From Flavobacteriaceae bacterium (GTDB taxonomy: Bacteria; Bacteroidota; Bacteroidia; Flavobacteriales; Flavobacteriaceae), in NCBI GenBank assembly GCA_029247985.1, contig JAQWKF010000108.1:1-10244 (forward strand): 10,244 bases of DNA, given 5' to 3'. The notes below the pieces were generated by a model. The model ran no database searches. It had not been told where the DNA came from and saw nothing but the letters and a program-made list of their open reading frames with translations. A program made the translations under genes and the position numbers. Shown one piece after another: positions 7,937-10,244 of this stretch (position 1 is its first letter; every line of letters begins with the position of its first letter).

Positions 7937-7944
7937 CAAACATA
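7937..7944 (-). promoter_or_regulatory. Candidate -7 promoter element for purU
   Basis: On the minus strand the octamer TATGTTTG matches the Bacteroidota -7 consensus TAnnTTTG exactly. It lies 14 nt before the chosen purU ATG, just past the amtB terminator. No TTG -33 box is seen at the usual 19-21 nt spacing; that position falls in the hairpin. It would give a leader of about 10 nt. Single-motif evidence only. Confidence 0.35.
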
Positions 7945-7954
7945 CATAAAAAAC

Positions 7955-7987
7955 AAACCCGAGTGTTTATAAAAAACACTCGGGTTT
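7955..7987 (-). terminator. Rho-independent terminator of the glnB-amtB unit
   Basis: A perfect 14-bp inverted repeat (7955-7968 and 7974-7987) encloses a 5-nt loop. The stem has a central CCCGAG/CTCGGG core flanked by A/T pairs. Read on the minus strand it is followed by G and then TTTTTT (7953-7948), the classic intrinsic terminator layout. It begins 23 nt after the amtB stop and ends before purU, so it separates the two transcripts. Confidence 0.93.
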
Positions 7988-8010
7988 AGATCGAAAATTA
8001 GTTGTTTTTA

Positions 8011-9249
8011 CTATTTTTTAGAAACACTAAAGTCTGCATAAGCTGACATGCCGTGTTCGGCATCATCAAGCCCGCCAATTTCTTGTTCTTTAGTTACACG
8101 AAGTCCTATTGTAGCATTTACAACAAGTACTAATAGCAAAGCACTCAAAACACAGAAAGCACCAACAATACCTACTCCAGCGAGTTGTAACATAAACTGT
8201 TTTGTACTAGCCATATTACCAAAAATACCTACAGCAAGCGTTCCCCACATTCCTGCAAAAAGGTGAACAGCAATAGCGCCTACAGGATCATCAAGTTTTA
8301 GTTTTTCAAGCAACGCGATAGCAAGCACAACAATAATCCCACCAATAGCCCCAATGATCATGGCTTCACCTGTCGACATTTGATCTGCTCCAGCTGTTAT
8401 GGCAACTAATCCACCAAGAACACCATTCATAAACATAGTTAAATCGTAATTCTTATAAAGTATGTGTGAAAAAATTGAAGCAACAATCCCACCCGCTGAT
8501 GCTGCTAAACTTGTGGTAACAAGTACCAATGAAGTGGTTGCAGGATCAGCGGATAATACAGAGCCGCCATTAAAGCCAAACCAGCCTAACCATAGGATAA
8601 GTACACCCCCAGCCGCTAAAGGCATATTGTGACCAAAGATTGGGTTTGAAGTTCCATCGGCGCTGTATTTGCCTATACGCGCCCCTAAAAAGTATATGGT
8701 GATAAGCGCTGCCCATCCTCCCACAGAGTGTACAAGTGTAGAACCGGCAAAGTCATAAAACCCCCAATTGTATAGAAATCCGCCACCCCATTGCCATGAA
8801 CCTACGATAGGGTATACAATCCCAACATATAGTATGGCAATTACAAAAAAGGCTTCAAGCTTGATGCGTTCTGCAACAGCTCCAGAAATGATGGTAGCAG
8901 CAGTGGCAGCAAACATCCCTTGAAACAAGAAATCTGTCCACCAAGTATAACCACCACTTGCATATGCAGCAGTCATGCCCCCTTCAGGAGGAGCAATACC
9001 CCAGCCAGCAAATTTAAAAAAGCCAGTAGCTCCTTCTTCAAAACCAGGGTACATAAGGTTAAAACCAGCGAGCGCATATAGCAGTAGCCCAGCGGTAATA
9101 ACAAAAAAGTTTTTGAATAAAATGTTAACGGTATTTTTTTGACGTGTTAATCCTGCTTCGAGTAACGAGAAGCCCATGTGCATAAAAAATACGAGTGCTG
9201 TACAGATCATCATCCATACATTGTTTGCAGTAAATAGTGCAGTATCCAT
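8011..9249 (-). CDS. amtB: Ammonium transporter, Amt/MEP/Rh family
   Basis: This is a complete 412-residue inner-membrane ammonium channel that conducts ammonium-derived nitrogen into the cell. It has about 11 hydrophobic helices. Visible family features are MGFSLLEAGLTRQKN at 25-39, the pore Phe in FQGMFAATAA (F113), DFAGSTLVHSVGG at 166-178 with Asp166 and the first pore His174, GWFGFNGGS at 222-230, and the second pore His329 in AVHLFAGMWGT. The cytoplasmic tail has TIGLRVTKEQEIGGLDDAEHG at 380-400, the segment needed for coupling and PII docking. The N-terminus goes almost directly into the first helix, without the cleaved signal peptide of E. coli AmtB. It starts 10 nt after the PII gene, the classic glnK-amtB arrangement, so control by PII binding at the cytoplasmic face is likely. 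A strong terminator follows the stop. Confidence 0.96.
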   Translation of the reverse strand: MDTALFTANNVWMMICTALVFFMHMGFSLLEAGLTRQKNTVNILFKNFFVITAGLLLYALAGFNLMYPGFEEGATGFFKFAGWGIAPPEGGMTAAYASGGYTWWTDFLFQGMFAATAATIISGAVAERIKLEAFFVIAILYVGIVYPIVGSWQWGGGFLYNWGFYDFAGSTLVHSVGGWAALITIYFLGARIGKYSADGTSNPIFGHNMPLAAGGVLILWLGWFGFNGGSVLSADPATTSLVLVTTSLAASAGGIVASIFSHILYKNYDLTMFMNGVLGGLVAITAGADQMSTGEAMIIGAIGGIIVVLAIALLEKLKLDDPVGAIAVHLFAGMWGTLAVGIFGNMASTKQFMLQLAGVGIVGAFCVLSALLLVLVVNATIGLRVTKEQEIGGLDDAEHGMSAYADFSVSKK

Positions 9250-9259
9250 TAATGTTTTT

Positions 9260-9598
9260 TTAGTTTAAAGTGTCTCCGCCTTTTTCGCCCGTTCTAATGC
9301 GGTAGGCTTCCTCAACGGGGAGAACAAATATTTTTCCATCGCCAATGTTTCCCGTTCCACCAGCTTCAATTATGGCCTGTACAGCCGGCTCAACAAAGTC
9401 GTCATTGACAACTATTGAGAGCATTCTACGTTCAATTGCGGAGGTACTATAAGATACTCCTCTATATACACGCCCTTTGTTTTCATTTCCGAGACCAGTT
9501 ACGTCCCAGTAGCTAAAAAATGTAACTCCAGCCTCGTGGAGTCTGTTTTTTACATCCTCAAACTGCGTTTTTCGGATCAGTGCTTCTATTTTTTTCAT
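9260..9598 (-). CDS. glnB: PII nitrogen regulatory protein (GlnB/GlnK type)
   Basis: PII trimers sense ATP/ADP and 2-oxoglutarate and bind targets such as Amt channels. The 112-residue length is exactly typical. Aligning by eye to E. coli GlnB gives VTGLG at 33-37, the T-loop to about 54, YRGVSY at 45-50 (Tyr50 matching the uridylylated Tyr51, Arg46 matching the pore-plugging Arg47), the C-terminal signature TGNIGDGKIFV at 82-92 with Lys89, and Arg100/Arg102 in YRIRTGE. The T-loop appears one residue shorter than in E. coli. The Gln39 position, which helps bind Mg-2-oxoglutarate in classical PII, reads Glu, and the Lys58 position reads Arg57. I recall this T-loop style from other Bacteroidota PII proteins. 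The gene leads a two-gene unit with amtB 10 nt downstream, pointing to a GlnK-like role. The symbol glnB rather than glnK is conventional only. Confidence 0.95.
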   Translation of the reverse strand: MKKIEALIRKTQFEDVKNRLHEAGVTFFSYWDVTGLGNENKGRVYRGVSYSTSAIERRMLSIVVNDDFVEPAVQAIIEAGGTGNIGDGKIFVLPVEEAYRIRTGEKGGDTLN

Positions 9599-9617
9599 TA
9601 TTTAAATAATTAAGGCG

Positions 9618-9625
9618 CAAGTATA
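9618..9625 (-). promoter_or_regulatory. Candidate -7 promoter element for glnB-amtB
   Basis: On the minus strand TATACTTG matches the Bacteroidota -7 consensus TAnnTTTG with one mismatch and is followed by CGCC. It lies 19 nt before the glnB ATG and just past the upstream terminator's T-tract. No -33 TTG is seen at normal spacing. A promoter must lie in or near 9599-9660 if the terminator works, but this exact site is uncertain. Confidence 0.35.
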
Positions 9626-9633
9626 AACAAAAA

Positions 9634-9661
9634 AAAGGGATTGAGTAGACTCAATCCCTTT
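9634..9661 (-). terminator. Rho-independent terminator of the second ammonium transporter gene
   Basis: A perfect 12-bp inverted repeat (9634-9645 and 9650-9661) with a 4-nt loop is followed on the minus strand by a run of T (the eight T at 9636-9629 begin inside the stem), then G and TTT. It lies 58 nt after the transporter stop and before glnB, so it ends the upstream transcript. The 9662-9719 stretch between the stop and the hairpin is AT-rich, and I see nothing else in it. Confidence 0.92.
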
Positions 9662-9719
9662 CACATTAAAAAACTACCTAATTATAACAAAATACTAACT
9701 AAATTAAGTTTAAATGTTT

Positions 9720-10244
9720 TTATGGATTTAGATCGCTGTTGAAAGCAAGTTCTCCGTGTTCTGCCATATCTAAACCTTTTAACTCGTCTTCTTCAGAAAC
9801 ACGCAGACCGATAGTCACTTTAAGTACGTACAGTACAATTAAAGAAGTGATAACCGCCCAGGCACCGTATGCAGCTACTCCAATAGCTTGTACTCCTAGA
9901 ACAGAAGCACCGCCACCGTTTAATAAGCCGATTCCAGTTGCGCCATCAACGCCCCAAAGACCTATAACAAGCGTACCCCATGCACCAACTACACCGTGTG
10001 CAGAAGCGGCACCAATAGCATCATCAATCTTAAGTTTTTTCTCAATAAACTCAATAGAGAATACCACAATAATACCACCAACTAAACCAGCGAAGAACCC
10101 ACCAGTCATGGTCATATTACCACAACCTGCAGTAATGGCTACCAAACCAGCAATTGCGCCGTTTAATGTTTGAGATAAACTAGGTTTTCCAAGGTATAAC
10201 CAAGATGTAAACAATGCGCCAAGTGCACCAGCAGCAGCAGCAAT
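9720..10244 (-). CDS. Second ammonium transporter, C-terminal part, cut by window edge
   Basis: The visible 174 residues are the C-terminal part of another Amt-family channel; the frame stays open to the window edge, so the start lies beyond it. Visible features are an Ala-rich helix, TSWLYLGKPSLSQTLNGAIAGLVAITAGCGNM, the LKIDDAIGAASAHGVVGAWGT segment with the second pore His, and a cytoplasmic tail with TIGLRVSEEDELKGLDMAEHGE. The GKPS and TAGCG stretches are closer to the common bacterial AmtB pattern than the neighbouring transporter, which has KNYDL and TAGADQ there. The two are therefore divergent paralogues, not a recent duplication. A position reading TTG at 10214 looks like a start in a naive search but lies mid-protein. 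A terminator separates it from glnB, so it has its own transcript. Confidence 0.94.
   Translation of the reverse strand: MAAAAGALGALFTSWLYLGKPSLSQTLNGAIAGLVAITAGCGNMTMTGGFFAGLVGGIIVVFSIEFIEKKLKIDDAIGAASAHGVVGAWGTLVIGLWGVDGATGIGLLNGGGASVLGVQAIGVAAYGAWAVITSLIVLYVLKVTIGLRVSEEDELKGLDMAEHGELAFNSDLNP

Noticed and set aside
7923..7979. Longer purU starts at 7943 and 7979
   Set aside because: The added codons read through the terminator hairpin and candidate promoter. The family N-terminus matches the ATG at 7922.
9739..10173. 144-codon open frame on the plus strand, antisense to the second ammonium transporter
   Set aside because: It mirrors the coding strand of a clear Amt gene. Its Pro/Thr/Ala-rich composition is what reversed Amt codons give, and no family is recognised.
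10212..10214. TTG as start of a short 164-residue Amt protein
   Set aside because: The frame continues to the window edge with Amt-like Ala-rich helix codons, so this is an internal Leu of a truncated gene.

Overview
The window looks like chromosome from a member of the Bacteroidota, most likely a flavobacterium. The evidence is a type III glutamine synthetase, a long PurM of the Bacteroidota kind, a type 2 PyrF, a PII protein with a distinctive T-loop, AT-rich DNA with AT-rich third codon positions, and no convincing Shine-Dalgarno sequences before most starts. The content is mostly housekeeping with a strong nitrogen and nucleotide theme. I see no phage, insertion sequence, CRISPR array, tRNA or rRNA.

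The left two thirds (2-7075, plus strand) is one very compact gene train. It runs from glutamine synthetase III (5' end cut by the window edge) through purM, a small His-rich membrane protein resembling cytochrome b561, a YceI-like exported lipocalin-fold protein, prfA (release factor 1) and pyrF to an alpha/beta hydrolase. The six junctions are +1, -8, +1, +3, +1 and -1 nt, so the genes are probably co-transcribed and partly translationally coupled. The unit makes glutamine, uses it indirectly in purine synthesis, finishes UMP synthesis and supplies a translation factor. The membrane-protein/YceI pair sits in the middle and recalls the yceJ-yceI pair of enterobacteria.

The right third (7068-10244) is all on the minus strand. 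In transcription order it holds the 3' part of an ammonium transporter (cut by the right edge), a strong intrinsic terminator, a PII regulator (glnB/glnK type), a second complete ammonium transporter only 10 nt further on, another strong intrinsic terminator, and purU (10-formyltetrahydrofolate hydrolase). purU converges on the alpha/beta hydrolase and their 3' ends overlap by 8 nt. A candidate Bacteroidota -7 element lies just past each terminator, next to the start of the following gene.

Together the region covers ammonium uptake (two Amt proteins), sensing (PII), assimilation (GS III) and use in nucleotide synthesis (PurM, PyrF, with PurU balancing one-carbon units). The least characterised parts are the membrane-protein/YceI pair and the orphan hydrolase. 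I found no clear evidence of a wholly new system.
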